Source: a virus
Virus record (IMG/VR): IMGVR_UViG_3300008110_000144
Span: 1 to 39,202 of that record
Reading direction: 5' to 3' (one strand)
DNA length: 39,202 nucleotides
The first letter of the stretch is position 1. Each line of letters opens with the position of its first letter. A program made the translations under genes and the position numbers. This document shows, in pieces, positions 31,897-38,112 of this stretch. The notes under the pieces were generated by a model. It made no database searches, was not told where the DNA came from, and saw only the letters and a list, made by a program, of their open reading frames with translations.

Positions 31897-32323
31897 TATT
31901 GTTAAAAGTGGCGGGAATAACTATAATTTGTTGATTGTTATTTGTTTCGTTTTGCTTGTAGTTTAAATCAAACTCTTTACGATTCTTTACTTTCGCAAGA
32001 TATGTTGCGAATTGTGAAAGCTCGCACTTTTTTCGCAGACTTGCGTTTGTGTCATCAGCTTCTATAGATTCAAGATGATTTCTTGCTTCTTCTATTTGCA
32101 TGTAAGACGCTAATTGTAAAGCGACCTCTTTTTTTTCTTTGATAGATTCTTGATTGAGAAAGAAACAAAGATTAGCAATATTTACATTAAATTCTTTAGC
32201 TATTGTTGCGTAGCTTGTATTATTGCTTATTTTGTTTAATACATAATCTAGATTGTTTTGAAGTAATTCAAATGAATCTTGTTTAGATAATTCTTTTTTC
32301 TTTATTTCTTTTAAATCGTGCAT
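31886..32323 (-). CDS. terS: terminase small subunit
   Basis: 145 aa. An HTH-like N-terminal region (NTSYATIAKEFNVNIANLCF, about 35-54), a central helical oligomerisation segment and a C-terminal tail ending IIVIPATFNNNDK. It is the first gene of the leftward arc and overlaps terL. It would recognise the packaging site and load TerL. The sequence is divergent, so the call also rests on context. Confidence 0.78.
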   Translation of the reverse strand: MHDLKEIKKKELSKQDSFELLQNNLDYVLNKISNNTSYATIAKEFNVNIANLCFFLNQESIKEKKEVALQLASYMQIEEARNHLESIEADDTNASLRKKCELSQFATYLAKVKNRKEFDLNYKQNETNNNQQIIVIPATFNNNDK

Positions 32324-32341
32324 TTTTTTTACATTATTTGA

Positions 32342-32353
32342 ACGCGTGCGCGT
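32342..32353. promoter_or_regulatory. GC-rich inverted repeat upstream of terS
   Basis: ACGCG-TG-CGCGT, a perfect 5-base inverted repeat in a strongly AT-rich stretch, 19 bases upstream of the terS start. It may be an operator or an RNA hairpin in the late leader. Confidence 0.5.
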
Positions 32354-32396
32354 GATATTTAGACGATGATTGAACTTTTAATTATTCTCTCATATT

Positions 32397-32440
32397 TATC
32401 AATCAATCATAAATCAATCTAATCTAATCAATCAAATCAT
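32397..32440. repeat. iteron-like ATCAATC / AATCTAATC repeats
   Basis: ATCAATC or AATCA-type units recur at least five times in 44 bases: TATCAATCAATCATAAATCA, then TCTAATCTAATCAATCAAATC. Candidate binding sites for an initiator protein. Confidence 0.55.
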
Positions 32441-32459
32441 TTCGAACACAATAATTTTT

Positions 32460-32488
32460 AAATTAATTTTGTAAACTTATTTTGTCAA
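32460..32488 (-). promoter_or_regulatory. possible leftward late promoter, proximal
   Basis: On the - strand, TTGACA (32483-32488), 17-nt spacer and a poor TAATTT (32460-32465). The -35 is perfect but the -10 is weak. Confidence 0.4.
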
Positions 32489-32688
32489 TAGATTATTTTT
32501 ATAAAAAGATTATGTAAACTTAATTTTATAGCAAATGCTAATATTGCTAAAATATATTGATTTAAAGAAAAAAAAGTAAGCAAAAAAAAGAAACACTATC
32601 ACTATTTAAGAAAGAGCTTTTTATTTTTTTCTTTTGTTTAACTAACTTGTTTTAGTTAGTTTATTTATTTTGTTTTTTGTTTTTTTGT

Positions 32689-32716
32689 ATCCTACCACAT
32701 GATTTCACTTTGTCAA
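32689..32716 (-). promoter_or_regulatory. leftward late promoter with extended -10
   Basis: On the - strand, TTGACA (32711-32716), 16-nt spacer, TAGGAT (32689-32694) preceded by TGG, an extended -10 element. Transcription would begin near 32682, giving a leader of about 360 nt before terS. Confidence 0.65.
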
Positions 32717-33024
32717 GTTATTTTTTTCTCTTACTCTTTGTTGACTTCATAAGCATTTATATCAATTTGAATCAACATTATCAACACTTTATTTTTTTTA
32801 TTATTTCTCTTGACATAATTATTTCCTATTTTCTTAGCTTATATATATTTTATTAACTCCTAATAATCCATCAATTCAATCACTTTCTAAATCATTTTAT
32901 TCACAAATTATTTTCAATTATTTTTAATCTTTTTTTTGTTATTATTTCTTAATATACTTTTTAACCCTTGAGTTTCTAAGCTTATCCCATTTTGAATAAT
33001 CTTTAAAATAAATTAAAATAGTGC

Positions 33025-33053
33025 TTGACATTGATAATTATATGATTCATAAT
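33025..33053 (+). promoter_or_regulatory. rightward early promoter
   Basis: TTGACA at 33025-33030, 17-nt spacer, CATAAT at 33048-33053. Predicted start near 33060, just before the first gene of the rightward arc. Confidence 0.82.
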
Positions 33054-33092
33054 GTGTTTAACAAAGTGATTTATTAAATTACTTAATTTAAC

Positions 33093-33102
33093 TTAACTTA
33101 AA
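33093..33102 (+). promoter_or_regulatory. TTAACTTAAA leader motif
   Basis: Ends 10 nt before the ATG at 33113; part of the longer TTTAACTTAACTTAAAAA run. Confidence 0.6.
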
Positions 33103-33112
33103 AAATAACTCT

Positions 33113-33343
33113 ATGAAATACGCACACACACAAATTTTATTTAATAAAAACGAGAATTTAATTTTAGTTAAAAGTTTTAAAAAATCTAAAAATATAACTC
33201 TCGACATCAACAACAAATTAGTAAAAACAACTCAAGCAAAACTTGATAAATTTTTAGAAAATTGCGACTCTTATTTTGAGTCGCTTGGAATATTCAACGA
33301 AATGAGAGACTTTGTTAAATTCAGAGAATTTTTTAATAATTAA
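33113..33343 (+). CDS. hypothetical early protein, 76 aa
   Basis: First gene after the rightward promoter. Basic, Lys/Asn-rich, with an N-terminal strand-rich half and a helical C-terminus (DRLENC-like charged helix then EMRDFVKFREFFNN). No recognised family. First-transcribed small proteins in phages often act on host functions, which is the only hint of role. Confidence 0.7.
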   Translation: MKYAHTQILFNKNENLILVKSFKKSKNITLDINNKLVKTTQAKLDKFLENCDSYFESLGIFNEMRDFVKFREFFNN

Positions 33344-33355
33344 TATTAACTTAAA
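33344..33355 (+). promoter_or_regulatory. TATTAACTTAAA leader motif
   Basis: Ends 9 nt before the ATG at 33365; no Shine-Dalgarno sequence. Confidence 0.6.
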
Positions 33356-33364
33356 AAACTAACT

Positions 33365-33655
33365 ATGAAAACTATTATTGAAAATACATGCTACGGCAAA
33401 ACCGCAAAAACTGAAATTAATTTAGAAAATGATTCTTATTTATTAATTACGACTTGCAAAAGATACGATAAAAGCGTAAAAAGTTCTTTTGCTATTTACA
33501 AAAGAATTAATAAAAATTTAAGTTCACTTAATCAAGATGAATCAAAAAAATTTAGTTCTATAAATCACGGAATAGTAAGATTGACCGAAAAAAAATTAAT
33601 TGAGTTTCACGCTATCGCGCAAAGACTTGGTGCCTTTCAATTTTTATCGCTTTAA
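33365..33655 (+). CDS. hypothetical early protein, 96 aa
   Basis: Soluble protein with an N-terminal beta-rich half and a C-terminal helix (RLTEKKLIEFHAIAQRLGAF). The pattern of Lys-rich loops and a final helix resembles the 76-aa neighbour in outline; they may be distantly related, but this is not demonstrated. Function unknown. Confidence 0.7.
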   Translation: MKTIIENTCYGKTAKTEINLENDSYLLITTCKRYDKSVKSSFAIYKRINKNLSSLNQDESKKFSSINHGIVRLTEKKLIEFHAIAQRLGAFQFLSL

Positions 33656-33678
33656 AAAAAAAATTTCTAAATAATTAA

Positions 33679-33691
33679 TATTAACTTTAAA
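33679..33691 (+). promoter_or_regulatory. TATTAACTTTAAA leader motif
   Basis: Ends 9 nt before the ATG at 33701; variant with an extra T. Confidence 0.6.
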
Positions 33692-33700
33692 AAAAACTCT

Positions 33701-34075
33701 ATGAAAAACGAAAATTTAAAAACAGAACTTAAAAAAGATCAAGCTTATTCAAATTTATTAAGAATAGCGTCGCAAGCAAGATCAATGAGACAAGCCGAAT
33801 CCGAAAAAGATATTTTGGCGGCATCATTACCGCTAAATCATTTTATTAAAAAAATCTATGGTTTAGAAAATGAAGAGTTATCAACTTTTAACGATTGGAA
33901 AAAAAGGGGTTTTGTTGTTAAAAAAGGCGAAAAAGCATTTATTTTCTTTTCGTCTCCGAAATCTATAAAAATAAAAGGTAAAGATATTGCGGGCGAAGAG
34001 GTAGACACTGCTTTTAATCGTTTTTGTAAGTGTTATTTATTTACAAAAAATCAAGTTGAGCCGTTAAAAGCTTAA
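33701..34075 (+). CDS. ArdC N-terminal-like protein (single-strand DNA binding, antirestriction candidate)
   Basis: 124 aa. The C-terminal two thirds match the ArdC N-terminal domain pattern: LSTFNDWKKRGFVVKKGEKA (about 60-79), then FFSSPKS, and FCKCYLFTKNQVEPL. In full-length ArdC this domain binds single-stranded DNA and is followed by a zinc metalloprotease domain; that second domain is absent here. A stand-alone copy in the first-transcribed genes could protect incoming DNA from restriction. Family is fairly convincing, function inferred. Confidence 0.72.
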   Translation: MKNENLKTELKKDQAYSNLLRIASQARSMRQAESEKDILAASLPLNHFIKKIYGLENEELSTFNDWKKRGFVVKKGEKAFIFFSSPKSIKIKGKDIAGEEVDTAFNRFCKCYLFTKNQVEPLKA

Positions 34076-34102
34076 TTAAATATCACCAAAAAAAACCCGC
34101 TT

Positions 34103-34115
34103 TATTAACTTTAAA
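34103..34115 (+). promoter_or_regulatory. TATTAACTTTAAA leader motif
   Basis: Ends 10 nt before the ATG at 34126. Confidence 0.6.
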
Positions 34116-34125
34116 AACTTAAACT

Positions 34126-34512
34126 ATGAAAACTTTATCAACATACACCGAAGAAAAAATTAATCATTTATTCGCAAAATATAACGGGTTTTTTGCATTT
34201 TCTCAAAAGCAATTTGAGGAAGCGAAAAAAGAAAATATAAACTATGTTTCACGCGGGGGCGGGTTATATCATGAAGCGGGCAAATCAAAAGAATTTGATG
34301 CAGATTATGAATTGATGGTTAAAGAAGCCATTGAACAAGATTTAAAAGAGAATGGCAAAGAGGCAATAATTGAAAGGGAATTAATGAATTATGAATGTTA
34401 TTATACATACGACATAAGCGACGCAGTCGCTAAATTAAGCGGTTATGGTATTACGCACGACGACATAAAAGCGGAATTTAACAAAAATAAAAGTAAACAT
34501 TACGACGATTAA
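34126..34512 (+). CDS. conserved phage protein, 128 aa
   Basis: Acidic soluble protein. Recognisable layout: NGFFAFSQKQFEEAKKENIN, a YVSRGGGLYHEAGKS glycine-rich loop, then helical IIERELMNYECYYTYDISDA. I have a sense of similar hypothetical proteins in other phages but cannot name a function. The conserved FFAFS and ELxNYEC blocks suggest a defined fold. Confidence 0.7.
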   Translation: MKTLSTYTEEKINHLFAKYNGFFAFSQKQFEEAKKENINYVSRGGGLYHEAGKSKEFDADYELMVKEAIEQDLKENGKEAIIERELMNYECYYTYDISDAVAKLSGYGITHDDIKAEFNKNKSKHYDD

Positions 34513-34553
34513 AAAGATTTATAATTACTAACGGCGACACCACAAAGCCTAAT

Positions 34554-34565
34554 TATTAACTTAAA
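34554..34565 (+). promoter_or_regulatory. TATTAACTTAAA leader motif
   Basis: Ends 9 nt before the ATG at 34575. Confidence 0.6.
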
Positions 34566-34574
34566 ATAAAACAT

Positions 34575-34877
34575 ATGAAAAAAACAAAATTACAAAAACT
34601 AACGGCAATCGAGAAAATTCTTGAAAATCGCATTACAAAAATAAATGAGGAAAAATTTAGAATCCAAGGAATTTTAATCAAGCACGGAGCTTTTTTTAAA
34701 GCCGTTGAAAATGCTTTAAATAATGATTGGGCTAGTAATGAAGAAGAAAAAGAAATCTGGTTTAACTTACTCTTTGATGCAAGAGATGGCAACGAAAATG
34801 CTTTAATTAAATTAAGAGCTGAATTTAAATTTAATGATGCATTCAAAAAACAAACGGGGGCTTTCCAAAATGTATAA
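34575..34877 (+). CDS. hypothetical protein, 100 aa, helical
   Basis: Almost entirely helical and charged (KLTAIEKILENRITKINEEK at the start). No membrane span or known motif. Its 3' end overlaps a small membrane-anchored gene by 8 nt. Confidence 0.65.
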   Translation: MKKTKLQKLTAIEKILENRITKINEEKFRIQGILIKHGAFFKAVENALNNDWASNEEEKEIWFNLLFDARDGNENALIKLRAEFKFNDAFKKQTGAFQNV

Positions 34878-35028
34878 AATATTTTTAACAATTGCTTTAA
34901 TAGCAATCTTTTTGTTCAAGCAATCGCATGATTCAAAAACTTACAAAGTTAAACTAGAAAATAAACTAGAGTTTAACGCTCACAAGCTTCAAGCGGTAAT
35001 CGCTGATGTTTGGAATATTAACAATTAA
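34870..35028 (+). CDS. membrane-anchored small protein, 52 aa
   Basis: I chose the ATG at 34870, which gives an N-terminal MYKIFLTIALIAIFLFKQS span. The longer upstream frame would lie inside the previous gene and would bury the span. The remainder is a short polar tail. One of many single-span small proteins in this arc; function unknown. Confidence 0.6.
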   Translation: MYKIFLTIALIAIFLFKQSHDSKTYKVKLENKLEFNAHKLQAVIADVWNINN

Positions 35029-35039
35029 ATAAAAATATT

Positions 35040-35315
35040 ATGGAAATTTTAAAAATAATTCAGATCAGCTCAAGAAGTGGAGATGACGAATCAATAAACA
35101 TTAAAAAAGAAATCAATCATTATCGCAATATTGTAGTTCAAAAAGGGGAAGGAAATCAATTTAACGAAGCTTTTTATTTGCTTGAAAATGAAAATGGCGG
35201 TCGTTTTATAATTAGTAAAGATCAGGCTTCTTGGAATCCTTATTTTGAAGCTATTTCCAACGCTTTAAAAAAACACGGAGCGGACGAATTGCATTATTAT
35301 TTTCACAAAAATTAA
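35040..35315 (+). CDS. hypothetical protein, 91 aa
   Basis: Soluble mixed alpha/beta protein with a central RNIVVQKGEGNQFNEAFYLL segment and a C-terminal helix (EAISNALKKHGADELHYYFH). No recognised family. The start lies after AAATAAAAATATT with no Shine-Dalgarno sequence. Confidence 0.65.
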   Translation: MEILKIIQISSRSGDDESINIKKEINHYRNIVVQKGEGNQFNEAFYLLENENGGRFIISKDQASWNPYFEAISNALKKHGADELHYYFHKN

Positions 35316-35332
35316 CAATTAATTTAAAAACT

Positions 35333-35545
35333 ATGAAAATTAAAAAAACTAAACAAGAAATCAAACAAAAACAAAAGGAATATTACCAAAAAAACCAGCT
35401 TAAAATAAAAGAAAATAACAAATGCAAGCGGGAGTTGGACAAACGCCAAAAAGAGCGGGACCAAACCGAACAAAAACTTTATAAATACGGCTTTTGGCTT
35501 TTACTAACGGCGGGCGTGGTCAATTTAATATTAACTAAAATTTAA
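35333..35545 (+). CDS. tail-anchored coiled-coil protein, 70 aa
   Basis: Residues 1-50 are an extremely Lys/Gln/Glu-rich helix (KKTKQEIKQKQKEYYQKNQL), and residues 51-68 form a C-terminal membrane span (FWLLLTAGVVNLILTKI). That places a basic helix in the cytoplasm, where it could touch nucleic acid or membrane. Preceded by TTAATTTAAAAACT. Confidence 0.65.
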   Translation: MKIKKTKQEIKQKQKEYYQKNQLKIKENNKCKRELDKRQKERDQTEQKLYKYGFWLLLTAGVVNLILTKI

Positions 35546-35550
35546 TAATC

Positions 35551-35880
35551 ATGGAACAAATTAAAGATTTGCAAGAAATACAAATCGAAATAAAGAAAGA
35601 ATTAGGCGGGGCGAGCTTGAATCATTTACTTCATTATAGCAGTTTTTTAAGAGTATCTGAAGCAATTACTTATGTCTATTACATAACAGATTCAAAAAGG
35701 AGTACATTAAAAACGCTTAAATTAAAATGGACAAAATCAACAAAATGTATCTTTGACCAACATTTTATTTTACTCAATGACCAACAACAAGCTTTGAAGA
35801 TTTTTGGACAATCTGAAGATTTTCAAAGAAAGCTTTACGACGCAATACAAATTATTAAAAATATTAACTTTAACCAATAA
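35551..35880 (+). CDS. hypothetical protein, 109 aa
   Basis: Soluble. N-terminal helix followed by strands around EAITYVYYITDSKRS and a C-terminal helical half (SEDFQRKLYDAIQIIKNI). No known motif seen. Confidence 0.65.
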   Translation: MEQIKDLQEIQIEIKKELGGASLNHLLHYSSFLRVSEAITYVYYITDSKRSTLKTLKLKWTKSTKCIFDQHFILLNDQQQALKIFGQSEDFQRKLYDAIQIIKNINFNQ

Positions 35881-35885
35881 ATAAC

Positions 35886-36098
35886 ATGAATATAATTATA
35901 AAAACAAAACCAAATTCAACACTAGAGCGACAAATTGCTTTTGAAGTAATCGAAGCCTTTAAATTACGAAAAACAATTGGTGGCACTAAGTCATACATTG
36001 ACGAACACAACCATAATTTTTTTATTACTTTAAAGCAAATACGCTTGATTTTAGAAAAAAATAATATCGAAACAAAAAAAGGGGGGAATCGTGAGTAA
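35886..36098 (+). CDS. hypothetical protein, 70 aa
   Basis: Small basic protein with a C-terminal helix (FITLKQIRLILEKNNIETKK). The middle GTKSYIDEHNHNF segment contains two His residues. The last 8 nt overlap the GTG start of the YopX-like gene, and its codons form that gene's GGGGGG ribosome-binding region. Confidence 0.6.
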   Translation: MNIIIKTKPNSTLERQIAFEVIEAFKLRKTIGGTKSYIDEHNHNFFITLKQIRLILEKNNIETKKGGNRE

Positions 36099-36480
36099 AG
36101 AAATTAAATTTAAATATATCTGGTCTAATCCAACAAAAACAAATTTTCTTACTGAAATTTTTACGCTTGATCAAATTGAACATGGCGACCAATTTATGGT
36201 TTTGGATAATCAACCATTTTTTAGAGACTATAGAGTTATTGCAAGATTGCAGTCAACGACTTTACTTGACAAAAACGACAAGGAAATTTTTGATGACCAT
36301 GTTTTAAAAATTTACTATGAAGGCAACCAAAGATCATATTTAAAGAAAGTAAAATGGCTAAATGACCGTGTTAACAAAGGCAGATGGGATGCTTTGGATA
36401 ATTGCGTTTTTACTTCTTGTGAAATTGTTGGCAACATTTACGAAAATCCAGAATTAATTACGGAGGTTAAAAATGGCTAA
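36091..36480 (+). CDS. YopX family protein
   Basis: 129 aa, starting with GTG after AAAGGGGGGAATC. The YopX layout is present: RLQSTTLLDKNDKEIFDDHV (usual ..GL.DKNGKEI..GD), KKVKWLND in the middle, and the hallmark EIVGNIYENPEL near the C-terminus. YopX proteins are widespread in phages but have no established activity. Overlaps the next gene by 8 nt. Confidence 0.85.
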   Translation: MSKEIKFKYIWSNPTKTNFLTEIFTLDQIEHGDQFMVLDNQPFFRDYRVIARLQSTTLLDKNDKEIFDDHVLKIYYEGNQRSYLKKVKWLNDRVNKGRWDALDNCVFTSCEIVGNIYENPELITEVKNG

Positions 36481-36664
36481 TATGTCATACTGTCGCTTTG
36501 AAAATACTTTTAAAGCTTTAAAAGATTGCATCGTGTCTTTAAAATACGACACGGATCTTAAAGATTTGTCCAAAATTGAAAAACACCATGCTTTATACTT
36601 GCGCGGTCTTTGTAAAAAATATCTTGAAATAACCGAAGGCGAAGAAGGGGAGGAAAATGTTTAA
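36473..36664 (+). CDS. small conserved phage protein, 63 aa
   Basis: The N-terminal NMSYCRFENTFKALKDC signature recurs in small phage proteins of unknown role, with two conserved cysteines. The C-terminus is acidic. It overlaps both neighbours by 8 nt. The ATG follows ACGGAGG. Confidence 0.7.
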   Translation: MANMSYCRFENTFKALKDCIVSLKYDTDLKDLSKIEKHHALYLRGLCKKYLEITEGEEGEENV

Positions 36665-36845
36665 AGACTTTAAAGAAGATCCGATTTTAATGGTTCCAAT
36701 TATAATTTTAATTGTTGCTTTTATAATCCTTTTTTCGCTTTGCGTCCACGAATTTAAGCGTGAAGAGCCTACAGAACAAGACTATTATGACAAATTCTGC
36801 ACGAAACATTTTGATGTTTCTTGCGATAAAATTAAAATTAAATAA
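36657..36845 (+). CDS. membrane protein, 62 aa, single span
   Basis: The span is ILMVPIIILIVAFIILFSLC (about 10-29), followed by a 30-residue acidic tail with two further cysteines (FCTKHFDVSC), possibly disulfide-bonded in the periplasm. Overlaps the 63-aa gene; AAGGGGAGGAAA gives a good ribosome-binding site. Confidence 0.65.
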   Translation: MFKDFKEDPILMVPIIILIVAFIILFSLCVHEFKREEPTEQDYYDKFCTKHFDVSCDKIKIK

Positions 36846-36848
36846 CTT

Positions 36849-36998
36849 ATGAAACTTAAAAAATATATATTACTTTTTACACTTGGATTAATAAACGGGG
36901 CAATTCTTAGCTTTTTTGATTTATCATTTTGGTTGTCTGTGCTAGAAGTGGGCATTATGTCAATCATAATAATGATTATTTTTCGCAACAAACTTTAA
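36849..36998 (+). CDS. small membrane protein, 49 aa
   Basis: ATG three bases after the preceding stop; TAA at 36996-36998. Two hydrophobic stretches (YILLFTLGLINGAIL and LEVGIMSIIIMIIF) with a basic end RNKL. No homology recognised. Confidence 0.6.
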   Translation: MKLKKYILLFTLGLINGAILSFFDLSFWLSVLEVGIMSIIIMIIFRNKL

Positions 36999-37008
36999 TT
37001 AAATAACT

Positions 37009-37308
37009 ATGAAAATATCACCTAATAATAAAAAATTAATAATCGCTTTAATAGCTTTCTTAGCACTTTTATTCGCTTTATATGTCTTTGACTTGCTAAA
37101 GTATAAAACACGCTTCAACGAGCTTAAAAACGATGAAATAATTGAACTTGAAATCCAAGTCGATAATTTGCAAAACAAAGTCGAGCAAATGGAAAGTCAA
37201 TTAATTCATAATGAGAACGCAATTAAAAACACTAGCACTGAGCTTAATCTATGCCGTGCGAAATGCAAAACTTGTACTTATCATTTATCGGGAAATTACG
37301 AAAATTAA
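37009..37308 (+). CDS. membrane-anchored coiled-coil protein, 99 aa
   Basis: An N-terminal span at about 9-29 (LIIALIAFLALLFALYVFDL), a coiled coil at about 38-80, then a cysteine-rich end LCRAKCKTCTYHL. The layout resembles i-spanins, but it lies far from the lysis genes and no partner lipoprotein overlaps it, so that call is not made. Confidence 0.65.
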   Translation: MKISPNNKKLIIALIAFLALLFALYVFDLLKYKTRFNELKNDEIIELEIQVDNLQNKVEQMESQLIHNENAIKNTSTELNLCRAKCKTCTYHLSGNYEN

Positions 37309-37325
37309 AATTTAAATTAAAACTT

Positions 37326-37583
37326 ATGAGCTTTATAAAGGAAACAAATCCGAAAGCAAGGAAAAATTATATTTGCGACGGTCGAGAACAACTGTTAACT
37401 TTTGTTGATTATGTTGATGATAATCTTGAAATTAAACAACAAATTCAACTTTGCAAAGGAATAATTAAAGGCGAGAATTATGTCAATCAAACTCAAGTAG
37501 AAGATGGGATAATTCAACATTGGAAATCTTGCAAAAATTGTCGTGAGACAATTGTAAAATTTAAACTTTATCCAACTTATTAA
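37326..37583 (+). CDS. small cysteine-containing protein, 85 aa
   Basis: I chose the ATG at 37326 because the longer frame runs back into the preceding gene. Cysteines occur at YICDG, QLCKG and in a SCKNC pair near the C-terminus, suggesting a small zinc-binding fold, common among tiny phage proteins. The start is preceded by TTAAAACTT. Confidence 0.65.
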   Translation: MSFIKETNPKARKNYICDGREQLLTFVDYVDDNLEIKQQIQLCKGIIKGENYVNQTQVEDGIIQHWKSCKNCRETIVKFKLYPTY

Positions 37584-37588
37584 AACTT

Positions 37589-37753
37589 ATGGAACAATTA
37601 TTTTTAACTGTCATTGTATTATTGATAAGCATTGCGATTACAATCACAAGTCCAATACTTGGCGGGCTTATTATTCTTGCTTTTTTAGTGCTTTATTTGA
37701 TTCCAACTTTGGTAAAAGAAATATTGGAAATTAAAAAGAATATTGACAACTAA
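37589..37753 (+). CDS. small membrane protein, 54 aa
   Basis: ATG at 37589, TAA at 37751-37753. Two hydrophobic segments (LFLTVIVLLISIAITIT and ILGGLIILAFLVLYLI) and a charged tail. The TTGACA of the promoter at 37743 overlaps its 3' end. Confidence 0.6.
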   Translation: MEQLFLTVIVLLISIAITITSPILGGLIILAFLVLYLIPTLVKEILEIKKNIDN

Positions 37754-37770
37754 AAAATAGGGATTAGATT
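37743..37770 (+). promoter_or_regulatory. probable promoter of structured region 3
   Basis: TTGACA at 37743-37748, 16-nt spacer, TAGATT at 37765-37770. Predicted start near 37777. Confidence 0.6.
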
Positions 37771-37827
37771 GAAACAAACTTTATTTTTTTTGGTAATATA
37801 TTTTAAATATTGTTTTTTTCATAGTTT

Positions 37828-37848
37828 GGGGGGAGTAGTTAACCCCCC
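37828..37848. terminator. GGGGGG/CCCCCC hairpin
   Basis: Six G-C pairs (37828-37833 with 37843-37848) around a 9-nt loop. The following GTTTACTCTCTT is only a weak T-run, so it may be a partial terminator or an RNA-protective hairpin rather than an efficient terminator. Confidence 0.45.
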
Positions 37849-37860
37849 GTTTACTCTCTT

Positions 37861-37995
37861 ATTCTATTAGTGTTTTTGGTTGCTACACTGATAGAATTGG
37901 ATAGTGAAAAGCCGAAGCGGTTCGATAAGATACAACTGCGATAAACGAAGTAAATTAGCGGAGAAATCCAGCTAACAGTCGCAAGACTGCTATCC
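37861..37995 (+). ncRNA. structured RNA region 3
   Basis: ATTCTATTAGTG (37861-37872) pairs with CACTGATAGAAT (37886-37897): 12 bp with one G-U. GGATAG (37899-37904) pairs with CTATCC (37990-37995) around GCGGTT/AACTGC (37917-37922/37934-37939), TTAGC-GGA-GAAA-TCC-A-GCTAA (37955-37975) and CAGTC-GCAA-GACTG (37976-37989). Two hairpins carry GNRA loops. No gene overlaps. It could be an independent RNA or the 5' part of the leader of the gene at 38113. Confidence 0.7.
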
Positions 37996-38000
37996 TTTTA

Positions 38001-38056
38001 TTTAAAACTCACCTCGCTCATGAGTTTAAAATTCTAAATCTGGTGGATCAGATTTA
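38001..38056 (+). promoter_or_regulatory. two consecutive leader hairpins
   Basis: TTTAAAACTCA (38001-38011) pairs with TGAGTTTAAA (38021-38030) with one bulge. TAAATCTG (38035-38042) pairs with CAGATTTA (38049-38056) around GTGGAT and is followed by TATTTTA, a possible weak terminator. Confidence 0.55.
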
Positions 38057-38064
38057 TATTTTAT

Positions 38065-38110
38065 GGGGTCAAGAATCCACGCTTGACCTCGCCAAAATCA
38101 AAGCGTGGAG
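38065..38110 (+). promoter_or_regulatory. possible H-type pseudoknot / switch sequestering a ribosome-binding site
   Basis: Stem 1: GGGGTCAAG (38065-38073) with CTTGACCTC (38082-38090), 9 bp including one G-U. Its loop plus 3' arm, TCCACGCTT (38076-38084), is also perfectly complementary to AAGCGTGGA (38101-38109). The two helices share only CTT, so either an H-type pseudoknot or two exclusive hairpins can form. The second helix covers the GGAG at 38107-38110 that precedes the ATG at 38113. Not recognised as a known riboswitch. Confidence 0.6.
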
Positions 38111-38112
38111 TT

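Larger units (their letters stand above)
32324..33112. other. 790-bp divergent control region, possible replication origin
   Basis: No gene is supported. It separates the leftward late arc from the rightward early arc and holds two leftward sigma70-like promoters, one rightward promoter, iteron-like ATCAATC repeats, a GC-rich inverted repeat and extended AT tracts. The hairpin ACTAAC/GTTAGT lies at 32641-32660. Such a divergent, AT-rich, repeat-containing region is a good candidate origin, although the replication genes lie elsewhere. Confidence 0.55.

Noticed and set aside
33093-33112. Bacteroidetes host, from A-rich starts without Shine-Dalgarno sequences
   Set aside because: Promoters here fit TTGACA-N17-TATAAT-type sigma70 sites, and many genes have good Shine-Dalgarno sequences, unlike the Bacteroidetes pattern.
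37009-37308. A second i-spanin
   Set aside because: The membrane span plus coiled coil fits, but no overlapping lipoprotein gene or lysis neighbour is present.
37251-37325. Longer N-terminus for the 85-aa protein
   Set aside because: It runs through the preceding gene's C-terminal codons; the ATG at 37326 follows the AAAACTT context shared by its neighbours.
38065-38110. SAM-II or preQ1 riboswitch
   Set aside because: The pseudoknot geometry is similar but I cannot find their conserved core bases; left as an unknown element.
38083-38112. TTG start for the 136-aa protein
   Set aside because: The codons lie within a leader stem and no ribosome-binding sequence precedes them; the ATG at 38113 has GGAG.
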